Source of the DNA: an uncultured Eggerthellaceae bacterium
GTDB lineage: Bacteria; Actinomycetota; Coriobacteriia; Coriobacteriales; Eggerthellaceae
DNA: 64,000 nucleotides
NCBI GenBank assembly: GCA_903789415.1
Contig: CAIFEG010000008.1
Coordinates: 1-64,000, forward strand
Direction of reading: 5' to 3'
Shown: piece after piece, positions 17,653-27,662 of the stretch
Layout: every line of letters starts with the position of its first letter
How positions within the stretch are numbered: the first letter of the stretch is position 1
Position numbers and translations under genes: made by a program
Notes under the pieces: model-generated
What the model saw: the letters and a program-made list of their open reading frames with translations, nothing else
Databases searched by the model: none
Told to the model about the DNA's origin: nothing

Positions 17653-19224
17653 ATGAATGCTTTGAATACGATTACTCCCACAAAAGAAGAAATTCGCACC
17701 ATTGCGCAAGAAGGTACGTATCACTTCGTCCCCATCAAGCGTGATATTCTTGCGGATTCGATCACGACGATTGAAGCATTTCGGGCGCTCTCAAATAACG
17801 ATCATCATTGCTTTATGCTTGAGAGTGCCGAGCCTGAACAACGCACGGGGCGCTATTCATTTATCGGAGTAAATCCGTTTGTTGAGCTCACCTGCACTAA
17901 TGGGCACCTGAAGCTTACGTATAGCGGAAATATGGCATCTGCAGACACCACATCTGGGGATACGGTACCCGAAGACCCAGCAGCCGAGAACACGGCATTC
18001 GGAAGCACAGCATCAGTTGTCGAAAAAGAAGTCAGGCATCCCGGCGATACGATCCGTCACCTCATCGCGCAAAACGCCGCTCCTCAACTCGAGGGATTTC
18101 CGCCCTTCACCGGCGGCTTGGTAGGATTTTTCTCCTACGATTATCTGAAATACGCAGAGCCAACACTTCAAAACGACCAGATCTCAGATGATTTCAACGA
18201 CGTGGACCTGATGGGCTTTTCAGAGCTCGTGGTCTTCGACACCTACACAAGTCGGATTTCGCTCATTGCACGGGTCGCAACGGACGACATCGACGATTCC
18301 TATCAGCGGGCAGTTAACGCGATTGATGCTATGGAGCGCCTGCTGAAGGGAACGCAGCGTCGTGTTTTCCCGCCACTTCAGATGGAAGGCGATTTGGCCC
18401 CTCGGTTTAGCAAAGCCGAATATTGTGCGATGGTGGAAAAGGCAAAGCAGCACATTTTTGACGGTGACATTTTCCAGGTCGTGCTTTCAAATCCGCTCAC
18501 CGCAAAGGCAACGGGAAGTCTTTTCGACACGTATCGAATTCTTCGTTCGACAAACCCATCCCCCTACATGTTCTATTTTGCGAGCGACAACCTGGAAGTT
18601 GCCGGCGCAAGTCCCGAAACTTTGGGCAAGCTCACCAACGGGGAACTGGAAACCTACCCGCTGGCAGGTACACGTCCGCGGGGCAAAACATCTGAAGAGG
18701 ATGAAGCGCTTGAAGAGGGACTTCTTACCGACGAGAAAGAGATCGCTGAACACACGATGCTTGTCGATCTTGGGCGCAATGACCTGGGCCGCATCGCTGA
18801 ACTCGGCACGGTGCATGTAGATAGCTATCTGAATGTGTTGCGATTTTCCCATGTGATGCATCTCGGTTCCACCGTCACGGCGCACATCGCAAAAGGCAAG
18901 GATGCCGTGGATGCAATCGATTCAATATTGCCGGCAGGAACGCTTTCCGGAGCTCCCAAAATTGAGGCTTGTCATATCATCCAGGAGCTCGAAGGATCCA
19001 CGCGCGGCATCTATGGTGGCGCGATCGGATACCTGGATTTTTCTGGAAATATGGATACCTGTATTGGGATACGACTTGTTTACAAAAAACATGGTACGGT
19101 TTGTGTTCAGTCAGGTGCAGGGATTGTTGCGGACAGTATTCCGGAACATGAGTATCAGGAATGCATCAACAAGGCTCAGGCAGTCGTCGAGGCGCTGCAT
19201 ATCGCTGAGGGAGGTCTCGAATGA
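17653..19224 (+). CDS. trpE: Anthranilate synthase component I
   Basis: It converts chorismate plus ammonia to anthranilate, the first step of Trp synthesis, working with TrpG. The feedback-site motif MLES (55-58) with GRYSFIG suggests inhibition by Trp. Chorismate-binding motifs are present: AGTRPRG, DLGRNDLGRI, LSGAPKIEA and the closing VQSGAGIVADS. At 523 aa it is slightly long because of a low-complexity Ser/Thr/Gly/Ala insertion at about 91-125 between N-terminal strands. The ribosome-binding site before the ATG is weak. It is the first gene of the six-gene operon and overlaps trpG by 4 nt. Confidence 0.97.
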   Translation: MNALNTITPTKEEIRTIAQEGTYHFVPIKRDILADSITTIEAFRALSNNDHHCFMLESAEPEQRTGRYSFIGVNPFVELTCTNGHLKLTYSGNMASADTTSGDTVPEDPAAENTAFGSTASVVEKEVRHPGDTIRHLIAQNAAPQLEGFPPFTGGLVGFFSYDYLKYAEPTLQNDQISDDFNDVDLMGFSELVVFDTYTSRISLIARVATDDIDDSYQRAVNAIDAMERLLKGTQRRVFPPLQMEGDLAPRFSKAEYCAMVEKAKQHIFDGDIFQVVLSNPLTAKATGSLFDTYRILRSTNPSPYMFYFASDNLEVAGASPETLGKLTNGELETYPLAGTRPRGKTSEEDEALEEGLLTDEKEIAEHTMLVDLGRNDLGRIAELGTVHVDSYLNVLRFSHVMHLGSTVTAHIAKGKDAVDAIDSILPAGTLSGAPKIEACHIIQELEGSTRGIYGGAIGYLDFSGNMDTCIGIRLVYKKHGTVCVQSGAGIVADSIPEHEYQECINKAQAVVEALHIAEGGLE

Positions 19225-19817
19225 TAGTAATTATCGATAATTACGACAGCTTTTCGTACAACCTTTATCAACTCATAGGCGTACTTGAACCAGATATTCA
19301 AGTCATCCGAAACGATGCGATAGAGGTTCCTGAGCTTGCTGAGCTCCATCCTTCTGCGATTATTCTGTCGCCGGGACCGGGCACTCCTGATGATGCAGGT
19401 ATCTGCGAAGAAGTGGTCACGAAGTTTTCTGGCCATGTTCCCATCCTTGGAGTTTGCCTTGGTCATCAGGCCATTTGTGAAGCCTTTGGCGCCAAGATTG
19501 TCCATGCGTCACAGGTGATGCATGGAAAAACTTCGCAGGTCACCTTTACCGGAGACTCACCGCTTTTTAAAGGAATTCCTGAACCTTGCACTGTTGGTCG
19601 CTACCATTCTCTGGCGGTTGACCCAAGCACGCTTCCCGATTGCTTGCAGGCGATTGCCCGCACGCGTATGGGAGAAGTTATGGCTGTCCAACATGTACAA
19701 GATCCTACCTATGGGATGCAATTCCATCCCGAAAGCGTTCTCACGCCGAACGGCAAGCAAATGCTTCAGAACTTCATTACCATTTGCAAAGAATTTAACG
19801 CACACAAAGCTCAATAA
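19221..19817 (+). CDS. trpG: Anthranilate synthase component II (glutamine amidotransferase)
   Basis: It supplies ammonia from glutamine to TrpE. The class I glutaminase triad is visible: nucleophile Cys79 in GVCLGHQ and His169/Glu171 in QFHPES. The oxyanion-strand motif [11 protein letters not shown] lies at 50-60. At 198 aa it is a stand-alone subunit, not fused to TrpD. The start codon overlaps the trpE stop (ATGA), giving translational coupling that suits a 1:1 complex. Confidence 0.97.
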   Translation: MIVIIDNYDSFSYNLYQLIGVLEPDIQVIRNDAIEVPELAELHPSAIILSPGPGTPDDAGICEEVVTKFSGHVPILGVCLGHQAICEAFGAKIVHASQVMHGKTSQVTFTGDSPLFKGIPEPCTVGRYHSLAVDPSTLPDCLQAIARTRMGEVMAVQHVQDPTYGMQFHPESVLTPNGKQMLQNFITICKEFNAHKAQ

Positions 19818-19833
19818 AGAGAAAGGGATTGTC

Positions 19834-20856
19834 ATGATTAAGGAAGCCATTATCAAAATTGTGAACAAGGGAGACCTTACCTACGACGAGGCCTACCAAT
19901 CTATGAAAGAAATTATGAGCGGGAAAACCACGCCTACTCAGAATGCCGCCTTTTTAGCAGCACTTTCTACCAAGTCAACAAAAGCTGAAACCATCGACGA
20001 AATTTCAGGATGTGCCGCGGCAATGCGCGAAATGGCAACACCGGTGGAGCATCCGGGCATCGACACGCTCGAGATTGTGGGAACCGGCGGCGATGGCTCA
20101 AACACCTTCAATATCTCTACCACTGCAGCACTCCTGTGTGCCGCGGCAGGAGTGAAGGTTACCAAACATGGAAATCGCGCGGCAAGCTCACAATGCGGAA
20201 CCGCTGATTGCCTCGAAGCGTTGGGAGTCAATCTTAACCAGGATCCCGATAAAGTTCGCAGGGAACTGGAAGTTGATAACATCGCTTTCCTGTTTGCGCA
20301 GGTCTATCACGCTTCAATGAAATATGTGGGTTCGATTAGAAAAGAACTGGGATTCCGCACCGTCTTCAATATCTTGGGACCGCTGACCAATCCCGCAAAG
20401 CCGGCATACTTTGTACTGGGTGTCTACGACGAATATCTGGTAGAGCCCATTGCAAAAGTGCTCGATAGCCTGGGTGTCAAACGTGCCTTTGTGGTGTATG
20501 GCCAAGACAAGATGGATGAAGTCTCGCTCAGCGCGCCCACCACGGTGTGTGAACTTCGCGACGGGTACTATCGCACGCGTGTGGTAAAGCCTGAAGATTT
20601 TGGTCTGACCCGCTGCAAGAAAGAAGATGTCAAAGGCGATACGTCGCAGTATAACGCTCAGATCGTGCGTGACATTCTCAGTGGAAAGTTGGAAGGTCCC
20701 AAGCGCGACATTGCACTTTTAAATGCTGGATTTGCGCTGGTAGTAGCCGGGGAGACGTCAGATGTTACCGCCGGCATCGAGCTTGCACAGGAACAGATTG
20801 ATTCTGGCAGAGCAACCGAAACCTTAGAGCGCTTCATCGAGGAGTCCAACAAATGA
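19834..20856 (+). CDS. trpD: Anthranilate phosphoribosyltransferase
   Basis: It joins anthranilate to PRPP. The PRPP-binding loop [14 protein letters not shown] (83-96) and the KHGNRA motif shortly after are intact. The 340-aa length is typical. The frame is open well upstream into trpG, but the start at 19834 is supported by GAGAAAGGG 6-14 nt before it and by alignment of the MIKEAI N-terminus with the family. It lies 16 nt after trpG and overlaps trpCF by 4 nt. Confidence 0.97.
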   Translation: MIKEAIIKIVNKGDLTYDEAYQSMKEIMSGKTTPTQNAAFLAALSTKSTKAETIDEISGCAAAMREMATPVEHPGIDTLEIVGTGGDGSNTFNISTTAALLCAAAGVKVTKHGNRAASSQCGTADCLEALGVNLNQDPDKVRRELEVDNIAFLFAQVYHASMKYVGSIRKELGFRTVFNILGPLTNPAKPAYFVLGVYDEYLVEPIAKVLDSLGVKRAFVVYGQDKMDEVSLSAPTTVCELRDGYYRTRVVKPEDFGLTRCKKEDVKGDTSQYNAQIVRDILSGKLEGPKRDIALLNAGFALVVAGETSDVTAGIELAQEQIDSGRATETLERFIEESNK

Positions 20857-22421
20857 GTGGCACCATTCTCGACACACTCGCGGCTTCCACGAGACGGCGC
20901 ATCGAGGCGCAGAAGCGAGAAGTTTCTCCTGAGAAAATGAAGGAACGTGCCCAGGCTCGTGCCGAAGCGGAATATGCCCAGGCGGGGAAGTTTACCTTCC
21001 CGTTTGAACATGCGCTTAGAAAGCCTGAACTCTCCTATATCTGCGAGGTTAAGTGCGCGTCTCCTTCCAAGGGGCGTATCGCGCAGGATTTCGATCCGGT
21101 GGCTATCGCAAAGGAATACGAGCAGGCAGGCGCCTCGGCGATCAGCTGTTTGACTGAGCCCGAATACTTTTTGGGATCTGACGAATACTTAAGCGATATT
21201 GTGCAAGCGGTTTCGATCCCGGCACTTCGCAAGGACTTTATCGTTGATTCTTACATGATCTACCAAGCGAAGGTGCTCGGGGCCCAAGCGGTTCTTTTGA
21301 TTGTGTCGCTTCTCAATGATGAGCAGCTGAAAAGCTTCATTGATCTCGCGCATAGTTTGGGGTTATCCGCACTTGTAGAAGCCTACGAGCCAGAAGAGAT
21401 CCCGCGTGCCATTGCACAGGGAGCACGCGTGGTAGGCGTAAACAACCGCGACCTGAAAACCTTTACGGTTGACTTTTCTCGCTCTACGAAACTTCGCTCT
21501 GAAGTTCCCGATGACCTGCTGTTTGTATCCGAGTCGGGAGTTCAAACGCGCAGGGATATCTACGCGCTTGAGCGGGCACATGTCGATGCAGTTTTGATCG
21601 GTGAGACCCTAATGCGCCAAGAAAACAAGCGCAAAGCGTTGAATTCCCTGAAGGGCATTGAAGAGCTTACCGACCGCCAGCGCCAAGCAAAGGATTTTAT
21701 TGGTAACGTGCACAACCGCTGTTGCATCAAGCTATGTGGGATGAAGCGGAAGCAGGATATTGATGAGGCGGTACAGGCGCGGCCTGACTTCGTGGGGTTT
21801 ATCGTGGATGTTCCCTCGTCAAAGCGCAATTTGAGCATTGATGAGATGAGCGAGTTGTGCTCATATCTGGTTGAGCGCGAACGTGAAGCAGACCATGGTA
21901 CCGAAGCACCTGATGAGGGCGAACCACGCGAATCACGTGAAGGACCACATCCCATCTTTCGGGTCGCGGTTCTGGTCAACGAAGGGCTGGAACAGGCGTG
22001 CGAAATTGCTCGTCATGTGGATGTAATCCAGCTTCATGGTCAGGAAGATGGGGTCTATATCGACGAACTCAAACGCAGAACGGGTGGCATTCCGGTCATC
22101 CAAGCGTTCAAAATCCACGCCCTTGCAGATGCAAAACGTGCGGTCCAAAGTACTGCGGATATGGTGTTAGCCGATGCAGGAGCAGGAAGTGGTACCCAAT
22201 TTGACTGGCGACTTCTCAAGCCACTTCAGGAAGCAAAAAGACCTTTCATGCTTGCCGGCGGGCTAAATCCTGAAAATGTATCCTCAGCAATCAAGGCTGT
22301 TCATCCCTGGGGCATCGACATGAGCTCAGGGATAGAGACGGATGGCGTGAAGGATCCACAGAAGATGTGGCAAGCCGTTGAACAGGTAAAAAGCACGACG
22401 AGTGAATACGCGCAGGATTAG
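20853..22421 (+). CDS. trpCF: Bifunctional indole-3-glycerol phosphate synthase / phosphoribosylanthranilate isomerase
   Basis: The 522-aa chain joins two TIM barrels. Residues 1 to ~260 are Trp[13 protein letters not shown] carries the catalytic Lys, followed by [18 protein letters not shown] and FVSESGV. Residues from ~291 are Trp[14 protein letters not shown] with catalytic Cys, [21 protein letters not shown] and the C-terminal [10 protein letters not shown] and GIDMSSGIE. The fusion order matches the E. coli enzyme. An acidic insertion of about 25 residues (345-370) interrupts the TrpF barrel and is unusual. Start overlaps the trpD stop (ATGA). Confidence 0.96.
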   Translation: MSGTILDTLAASTRRRIEAQKREVSPEKMKERAQARAEAEYAQAGKFTFPFEHALRKPELSYICEVKCASPSKGRIAQDFDPVAIAKEYEQAGASAISCLTEPEYFLGSDEYLSDIVQAVSIPALRKDFIVDSYMIYQAKVLGAQAVLLIVSLLNDEQLKSFIDLAHSLGLSALVEAYEPEEIPRAIAQGARVVGVNNRDLKTFTVDFSRSTKLRSEVPDDLLFVSESGVQTRRDIYALERAHVDAVLIGETLMRQENKRKALNSLKGIEELTDRQRQAKDFIGNVHNRCCIKLCGMKRKQDIDEAVQARPDFVGFIVDVPSSKRNLSIDEMSELCSYLVEREREADHGTEAPDEGEPRESREGPHPIFRVAVLVNEGLEQACEIARHVDVIQLHGQEDGVYIDELKRRTGGIPVIQAFKIHALADAKRAVQSTADMVLADAGAGSGTQFDWRLLKPLQEAKRPFMLAGGLNPENVSSAIKAVHPWGIDMSSGIETDGVKDPQKMWQAVEQVKSTTSEYAQD

Positions 22422-22445
22422 CGCAGGGCTGAAAGAGAGAAACCA

Positions 22446-23669
22446 ATGGAAAAGCAAGCAGAACAACAGGATGTGACTCAGCGCGCGGGACGCTTCGATA
22501 TATTTGGCGGGCAGTATATTCCCGAGACCCTCATGAACGCCGTCAAAGAACTTGATGAGGCATATACCTACTACAAAGACGATCCCGAATTCAGATCAGA
22601 GCTCACCGATCTTTTAAACAATTACGCAAATCGTCCGTCGCTTTTGTATTACGCCGAAAACATGACCAAGGATTTGGGTGGTGCCAAGATCTACCTTAAG
22701 CGCGAAGATTTAAACCATACCGGCGCGCATAAAATCAACAACGCGCTAGGCCAGGTTTTGCTCGCAAAAAAGATGGGTAAAACACGCGTGATTGCCGAGA
22801 CTGGTGCTGGTCAGCACGGCGTTGCGACGGCGACGGTCGCGGCGCTTTTAGGTCTTGATTGCGAGATCTACATGGGCGTCAAAGACATGGAACGCCAGGC
22901 GCTCAACGTCTATCGCATGCGCCTGCTTGGTGCAAAGGTACACGGCGTCAATACCGGCACGGGAACGCTGAAAGACGCGGTGTCTGAGACCTTCCGCGAA
23001 TGGACGCGCCGCATCTCCGATACCCACTACGTCATCGGAAGTTGCATGGGGCCGCATCCGTTCCCCACGATCGTCCGCGATTTCCAGGCGGTGATCAGCT
23101 CTGAAATTAAACAGCAATTGCAAGAGGTGGAAGGGAAGGGAACACTTCCCGATGCGGTGCTGGCGTGTGTTGGCGGCGGTTCAAATGCCATCGGAAGTTT
23201 TTACCACTTTATCGATGACCCGTCAGTCAAGCTGATCGGGTGCGAAGCGGCAGGCCGAGGAATCGACACGCCCGAAACTGCAGCGACCATTAATACCGGA
23301 CGGTTGGGCATCTTCCACGGAATGAAATCCTATTTCTGCCAGGACGACAATGGACAGATTGCACCTGTCTACAGCATTTCGGCAGGGCTTGATTATCCAG
23401 GCATCGGGCCCGAGCACGCCGAATTGTACAAGAAGGGCCGCGCACAGTATGTGGCCATCACCGATGAAGAAGCAGTTCAAGCCTTTGAATATCTCAGCCG
23501 CACCGAAGGCATCATTCCCGCAATCGAAAGCGCTCATGCGGTGGCATACGCGATGAAGCTCGCGCCAAAGATGCGCAAAGATCAAATTATGGTGATCACC
23601 CTATCTGGTCGTGGAGACAAAGACGTCGCGGCTATTGCTCGTTATAGAGGAGAGGATCTGTATGACTAG
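22446..23669 (+). CDS. trpB: Tryptophan synthase beta subunit
   Basis: The PLP enzyme condenses indole with serine. The Schiff-base lysine is Lys96 in HTGAHKINN. The phosphate-binding loop GGGSNAIG (about 239-246) and the [13 protein letters not shown] loop of TrpB1-type enzymes are present. Length 407 aa is normal. It follows trpCF by 24 nt with a GAAAGAGAGAAA-type purine-rich site. Its last 8 nt overlap the start of trpA, as expected for partners of one alpha2beta2 complex. Confidence 0.97.
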   Translation: MEKQAEQQDVTQRAGRFDIFGGQYIPETLMNAVKELDEAYTYYKDDPEFRSELTDLLNNYANRPSLLYYAENMTKDLGGAKIYLKREDLNHTGAHKINNALGQVLLAKKMGKTRVIAETGAGQHGVATATVAALLGLDCEIYMGVKDMERQALNVYRMRLLGAKVHGVNTGTGTLKDAVSETFREWTRRISDTHYVIGSCMGPHPFPTIVRDFQAVISSEIKQQLQEVEGKGTLPDAVLACVGGGSNAIGSFYHFIDDPSVKLIGCEAAGRGIDTPETAATINTGRLGIFHGMKSYFCQDDNGQIAPVYSISAGLDYPGIGPEHAELYKKGRAQYVAITDEEAVQAFEYLSRTEGIIPAIESAHAVAYAMKLAPKMRKDQIMVITLSGRGDKDVAAIARYRGEDLYD

Positions 23670-24438
23670 AATTGCTTCTGCTTTCTCAAAAGGAAAGGCA
23701 TTCATTCCATTTATTACGGCAGGGGATCCTTCTCTCGACGTGACCGAGCAGCTGGTCCTTGCGATGGAAAAGGCAGGCGCAGACATCATTGAGCTGGGAA
23801 TTCCGTTTTCAGATCCTATGGCCGAAGGCCCGACGATCCAAAATGCGAACGTTCGCGCACTTGCCGGAGGTACAACCCCTGATCAGGTAATTGAACTCGT
23901 AAGAAAGTTGCGCACACAAACGCAGATTCCCCTGATCTTTATGACCTATGCGAATGTGGTGTTTAGCCGTGGCACGCAGAAATTCCTCGATAGGGCTGCA
24001 GACGCAGGTATTGATGGCCTTATCTTGGCAGACGTGCCTTACGAAGAGTCGGAAGAGTTCCGTGTACCGTGCAAAAATGCGGGCATCGATCTTATCAATA
24101 TGGTGGCTCCGACCAGCCACGAGCGCATCAAGACCATTGCCGCACACTCCGACGGTTTTCTCTACTGCGTTTCATCGCTCGGCGTGACCGGCGTGCGCGC
24201 CAAGATTACCGGCGATATTGGCGGTATGGTATCGCTTGCGCATGAAGCTTCCAACATTCCGTGTGCCGTGGGATTTGGCATTTCTACTCCCGAGCAGGCA
24301 CATGATATCGCGCAAAAAAGTGACGGCGCGATTGTGGGCTCTGCCATCGTCAACATCATTGCCGAACACGGAAAAGACAGCGTTCCGTACGTCGCTGATT
24401 TCGTGAAGCAGATGAAACAAGCCGTTCAGTCTGCATAA
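23662..24438 (+). CDS. trpA: Tryptophan synthase alpha subunit
   Basis: It cleaves indole-3-glycerol phosphate and passes indole to TrpB. The motif [14 protein letters not shown] (44-57) holds catalytic Glu44. The position matching E. coli Asp60 is Glu55, an acidic substitution that keeps the charge. Later motifs are [22 protein letters not shown] and [10 protein letters not shown]. At 258 aa it has normal length. GGAGAGG upstream of the ATG at 23662 fixes the start, although the frame is open further upstream within trpB. Confidence 0.96.
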   Translation: MTRIASAFSKGKAFIPFITAGDPSLDVTEQLVLAMEKAGADIIELGIPFSDPMAEGPTIQNANVRALAGGTTPDQVIELVRKLRTQTQIPLIFMTYANVVFSRGTQKFLDRAADAGIDGLILADVPYEESEEFRVPCKNAGIDLINMVAPTSHERIKTIAAHSDGFLYCVSSLGVTGVRAKITGDIGGMVSLAHEASNIPCAVGFGISTPEQAHDIAQKSDGAIVGSAIVNIIAEHGKDSVPYVADFVKQMKQAVQSA

Positions 24439-24463
24439 GCTGTTCAGCCCGCATACGTATCAA

Positions 24464-24505
24464 AAACGCCTCCTGTGCTTGGTACACAAGAGGCGTTTCG
24501 CTTTT
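24464..24505 (+). terminator. Terminator of the trp operon
   Basis: AAACGCCTC pairs with GAGGCGTTT, extended by CTGTG/CACA pairing across the loop, and is followed by a T-rich stretch (CTTTTAGTTTATTTTT). It lies between trpA and the convergent aldo/keto reductase gene and can serve both strands. Confidence 0.8.
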
Positions 24506-24542
24506 AGTTTATTTTTACCGCGATTCGAATTGCGAAATGAAT

Positions 24543-25409
24543 TTAGTCATTCGCATGTACGTCATATGCTTTCATCAGCATTTCTCCCATGCCTGGCGCA
24601 TCAGAATCATGGCCACTCTCGCCCTTGTTCAGCCCGCGAATCGCATCCATTTCATCGCTGGTGAGTTCAAAATCGAAAATTTCCATGTTCGATTTAATAC
24701 GCGCCTCATGTACTGACTTCGGGAATACAATTACGCCTTCCTGGTGAATAAAGCGCAAAATAATCTGACCGGTATTCTTACCATATTTCTCGGCCATCGT
24801 GGTCAAAATAGGCTCATTCAGCAGGTCTTTGTTTCCTGTTCCTAAAGGTGAATAGGCTTCTAAGGTGCAATGGTTTTCCGCCATGACCTTGCGAATCTCT
24901 TTTTCTTGATAATACGGGTTAAATTGCACCTGGTTGATGACAGGCTTTGTTGCGAACTTTGGCACGAAATTGTTCCAAATCTTCACGCTCATGTTTGAAA
25001 CACCGATCGAGCGAATTTTGCCCGCTTTTTGTGCCTCTTCCATTGCTTGCCATGCCTCATCGACCGCTCCGTACGGCTGGTGAATTAGATATAAGTCGAT
25101 ATAGTCGGTGTCGAGCTTTTTAAGCGAAAGATTGATGGCCTTTTTGGCATCCTCGTACTTGTGATCCTGCAGCCAAATCTTACTGGTGATCCAAATCTGA
25201 TCACGAGGAATTCCGCTATCTTTGACGGCTTTGCCTACCTCTTGCTCGTTGAAATAGGCAACCGCCGTATCGATGTGGCGATATCCAAGTTTAAGCGCCA
25301 TCTTTACGGCATCATAGGTTGATCCATCGGCAGGAATCTGAAATGTTCCAAAACCAAGTGAGGGAATATCGTTTCCGTCGCTCAATTTGAAGGTTGGAAT
25401 ATCAGCCAT
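24543..25409 (-). CDS. Aldo/keto reductase
   Basis: NAD(P)H-dependent oxidoreductase with a TIM barrel, 288 aa. The catalytic tetrad is visible: Asp47 and Tyr52 (HIDTAVAYFNE), Lys77 (WITSKIW) and His110 (LYLIHQPYG). The cofactor-binding C-terminal motif is present (IVFPKSVHEARIKSNMEIFDF region). It resembles the 2,5-diketo-gluconate reductase/AKR5 group often annotated as glyoxal or aldehyde reductase. It is the last gene of a leftward cluster with an SMP-30 propeller, SnoaL-like and MoaE-like proteins and a MarR regulator, which hints at a small-molecule catabolic role. The physiological substrate cannot be assigned. Confidence 0.93.
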   Translation of the reverse strand: MADIPTFKLSDGNDIPSLGFGTFQIPADGSTYDAVKMALKLGYRHIDTAVAYFNEQEVGKAVKDSGIPRDQIWITSKIWLQDHKYEDAKKAINLSLKKLDTDYIDLYLIHQPYGAVDEAWQAMEEAQKAGKIRSIGVSNMSVKIWNNFVPKFATKPVINQVQFNPYYQEKEIRKVMAENHCTLEAYSPLGTGNKDLLNEPILTTMAEKYGKNTGQIILRFIHQEGVIVFPKSVHEARIKSNMEIFDFELTSDEMDAIRGLNKGESGHDSDAPGMGEMLMKAYDVHAND

Positions 25410-25539
25410 AGAACAATCCTTTCTTTGTTATGTCAATGATGTTTTTTACATCCAAAGAAATGGTAACAGAACACCCAAAGAAGAAGATATGTAGTCGCAA
25501 TTTTGTTTCACGAATGGTTTTTGGCAGCTGGATTATTGC

Positions 25540-26499
25540 TCAGAGTTGCAGTGCGTTTGCGTACACCTTTGCCGTAAAGATGGCAGCCTTACCGGTTGTC
25601 AAGTTTGAGCTGCACATATATGCCTCATTTGTCCTTGGGCGAATGGTAATGTGCGTGGATTTCAGCATGTCGCCCTTATCCCGTCCAGGCAGCAGAATTT
25701 GCCCAATAGGGAAGCCACGGGGATTAAAGACGAGAAACCGCCCTTGGCCGCACATGGAAACATACACATTTCCGTCGCTATCAACGCAAAGCGAATCGGG
25801 GCCTTCGATCCCCGTAAAGTAATACGGAATCGTAGATTCCGGGATCTGAATAGATATCTTGTCTGCTCCCAACCCGAGGTGCAGGAGCCGACCGCGGCCA
25901 AATTCGGTGACCCATAAACTTTTCCCTTGAGGGTCCAACCCAATTCCGTTTGATCCTATAAGTCCTGTTGGAACGACCGAATGTACAGTCTTTTCATCGG
26001 GCTCAACATAAAAGATTCCTGCGCTAGGATTGGCAAGGGTTCCAGCCAAATCAGAAAGATAGAACCCACCGTCGTGGTCAAATGTCATGTCGTCAAACAT
26101 ATGACCTTCTAGATTGGCCAAAGTCTTGAGCACTTCTCCGGTTCCAGGATCCAACACGGCAACCAAACATCCCTTATCCGAAGAGACGGCAGTCACAAAA
26201 AGTCGTCCATCTCGGTGAACTTTGAGAGCCGATGGCAGCATATGCAGGGGCAGATGCGTGAACTTCATGAGTTCATGGCTGACAACGTTGTAGCGAAAGA
26301 TATCTCCATGAGGGGGAGAGCAGATATAAAGATTATCGTTTTGATCGAAATTCAAACCCTCAAGAATATTAAATGAGGGATTATCCTGTCCTAGGTTAAT
26401 GTCAACAACGTGTTCGGCAACCACAGAAGGCAAATTTTGCTCACTGGGTGGGATGGGAACTTGTCTGTCACCTGGTCTATATGTTAATTCGTTATCCAT
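25540..26499 (-). CDS. SMP-30/gluconolactonase/LRE-like beta-propeller protein
   Basis: The 319-aa product shows repeated propeller blades: GLNFDQNDNLYICSPPHG, VHRDGRLFVTAV, FDHDGGFYLSDL, GLDPQGKSLWVTEFG and CVDSDGNVYVSMCG. Each ends with the strand pattern of SMP-30/strictosidine-synthase-like six-blade propellers that hydrolyse lactones with a bound divalent metal. No signal peptide is visible, so it is probably cytoplasmic. GGAAGGGG precedes the ATG (26497-26499) by 6 nt. A lactone produced or used by the neighbouring aldo/keto reductase is a reasonable but untested substrate. Confidence 0.85.
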   Translation of the reverse strand: MDNELTYRPGDRQVPIPPSEQNLPSVVAEHVVDINLGQDNPSFNILEGLNFDQNDNLYICSPPHGDIFRYNVVSHELMKFTHLPLHMLPSALKVHRDGRLFVTAVSSDKGCLVAVLDPGTGEVLKTLANLEGHMFDDMTFDHDGGFYLSDLAGTLANPSAGIFYVEPDEKTVHSVVPTGLIGSNGIGLDPQGKSLWVTEFGRGRLLHLGLGADKISIQIPESTIPYYFTGIEGPDSLCVDSDGNVYVSMCGQGRFLVFNPRGFPIGQILLPGRDKGDMLKSTHITIRPRTNEAYMCSSNLTTGKAAIFTAKVYANALQL

Positions 26500-26533
26500 G
26501 ACGAGCCCCTTCCATTTTGTAAGGCACTACCAG

Positions 26534-26959
26534 CTATTTCGCCTGCTCTTGCCACATAAATTCAGAGCGGCGATGTGAGAGATACCATTTGCCGTCAATC
26601 TTTTTGAATTCGTCATGGTAACGAACACCCTCATGCTCCAGGTGGTCATTATCCTTGCCAACGGTAACATATGAATATGCGGTGCCTTTTGCGGTGTCGC
26701 CATCAATATCGACGCTTTGATGCCCATTCATATGGAATACAACCTTGTTATCTTCCATCGAATTTGAGAAGGTTTTTGCGATCTGATCTCTTCCGTTAAG
26801 CGTCATGACAATTTTGCCGCCCATTTCAATTTCAATAACGGCATCTTCGGAAAAGAGCGCAACCTGTTTGTCGTTTTCTTTAGTATCGGCGTAATCAGAA
26901 AACTTGTCGACGATTTCTTTGAGCTCTAAACGATCTGAGATTTCTTGCAAGTCCATCAT
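26534..26959 (-). CDS. SnoaL-like / NTF2-fold family protein
   Basis: This 141-aa protein begins LQEISDRLELKEIVDKFSDYAD, the helix-helix start typical of SnoaL-like (SnoaL_4) NTF2-fold proteins. It continues through FSEDAVIEIEMGGKIVMTLNGRDQI and a late GVRYHDEFKKIDGKWYLSHRR strand pair, the usual family ending. Members act as isomerases, hydratases or dehydratases or have no known activity. An AAGGG site precedes the first of two adjacent ATG codons. It is placed 34 nt upstream of the SMP-30 gene on the same strand, so the two are probably co-transcribed. Confidence 0.85.
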   Translation of the reverse strand: MMDLQEISDRLELKEIVDKFSDYADTKENDKQVALFSEDAVIEIEMGGKIVMTLNGRDQIAKTFSNSMEDNKVVFHMNGHQSVDIDGDTAKGTAYSYVTVGKDNDHLEHEGVRYHDEFKKIDGKWYLSHRRSEFMWQEQAK

Positions 26960-27129
26960 TTAGTTTCCCTTTCATGTTCAAATGTTTTGGAATAACGTTC
27001 TGGAATAAGAGTAATATCTCTGATTTATGCCTTACATGGGCAATGTTTCCCCAGGTGTAGCTATATGTATCCACATGGGGCTTTTCCGTACCCATAACGT
27101 TGAAATTTCCGAAAGTTTACTTCTCGGGC

Positions 27130-27525
27130 TTACTTTTCGACATATACCTCATGCTCGTCAACGTAATTGCTCTTTATGGTATCCACGAGATAATTCAGCG
27201 CTGCATGAACGCGAGGGCGAATATCTCCGCCAACTAAAACGTACATGATGGGATCGCCGATATTTACCTTACCGTGGTTAAACCAGGTGCGAACATAGTA
27301 AATGCCGTCCATTTGCTTGGTCTTCTCAATGGTTTGCTGAACAGCATCTTCGTTATATGAGAACTCAATGTGATCAACCGCCGGCTTATTTTCACCTGCG
27401 CGTACTTGGCTTTTTGCGGTACTGCGCGCAACGCCTTTATGAATCAAATACATTCCGCACTTGTCGGCGTTCGGGTCTTTCTTTGCGTCTTCAAGCCATT
27501 GGTCGATGGATGGTTCGTCGTTCAT
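27130..27525 (-). CDS. MoaE-like protein (divergent molybdopterin synthase large-subunit homologue)
   Basis: The 131-aa product matches the MoaE fold in outline: IHKGVARSTAKS at the first conserved Arg region, VDHIEFSYNED for the strand that follows, and TWFNHGKVNIGDPIMYVLVGG leading to a helix with a conserved Arg and LVDTIKS. The Lys in IKS may match MoaE Lys119, but the second catalytic Lys (Lys126 in E. coli) appears replaced in YVDEHEVY. It may therefore not be a normal molybdopterin synthase. No moaD is nearby. AAGGAG 6 nt upstream fixes the start at 27525; the frame is open further upstream. It sits between the SnoaL-like gene and the MarR gene. Confidence 0.7.
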   Translation of the reverse strand: MNDEPSIDQWLEDAKKDPNADKCGMYLIHKGVARSTAKSQVRAGENKPAVDHIEFSYNEDAVQQTIEKTKQMDGIYYVRTWFNHGKVNIGDPIMYVLVGGDIRPRVHAALNYLVDTIKSNYVDEHEVYVEK

Positions 27526-27562
27526 ACTATTCTCCTTGGTGTCGAAACGGTATCTATAAAAC

Positions 27563-27622
27563 AATATGTATCGATATGTATCAAAAGGCACATCAAGTTG
27601 CACATCAAAAAGTACGTATCAA
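27563..27622. promoter_or_regulatory. Tandem operator-like repeats upstream of the MoaE-like gene
   Basis: Five short copies of a GYATCAA/GYACATCAA word recur with ATC positions at 27570, 27580, 27592, 27604 and 27618, so spacing is about one helical turn. The array lies between the moaE-like start and the upstream MarR gene. It may be the MarR operator region (inference). Confidence 0.4.
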
Positions 27623-27662
27623 ATGTGTCTCGTTAGAGAATAGCGAAATAAAGAAATCTAGG

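Noticed and set aside
19522-19833. Extended N-terminus of trpD (104 extra codons)
   Set aside because: The extension lies inside trpG in another frame and lacks family similarity; a good ribosome-binding site precedes the ATG at 19834.
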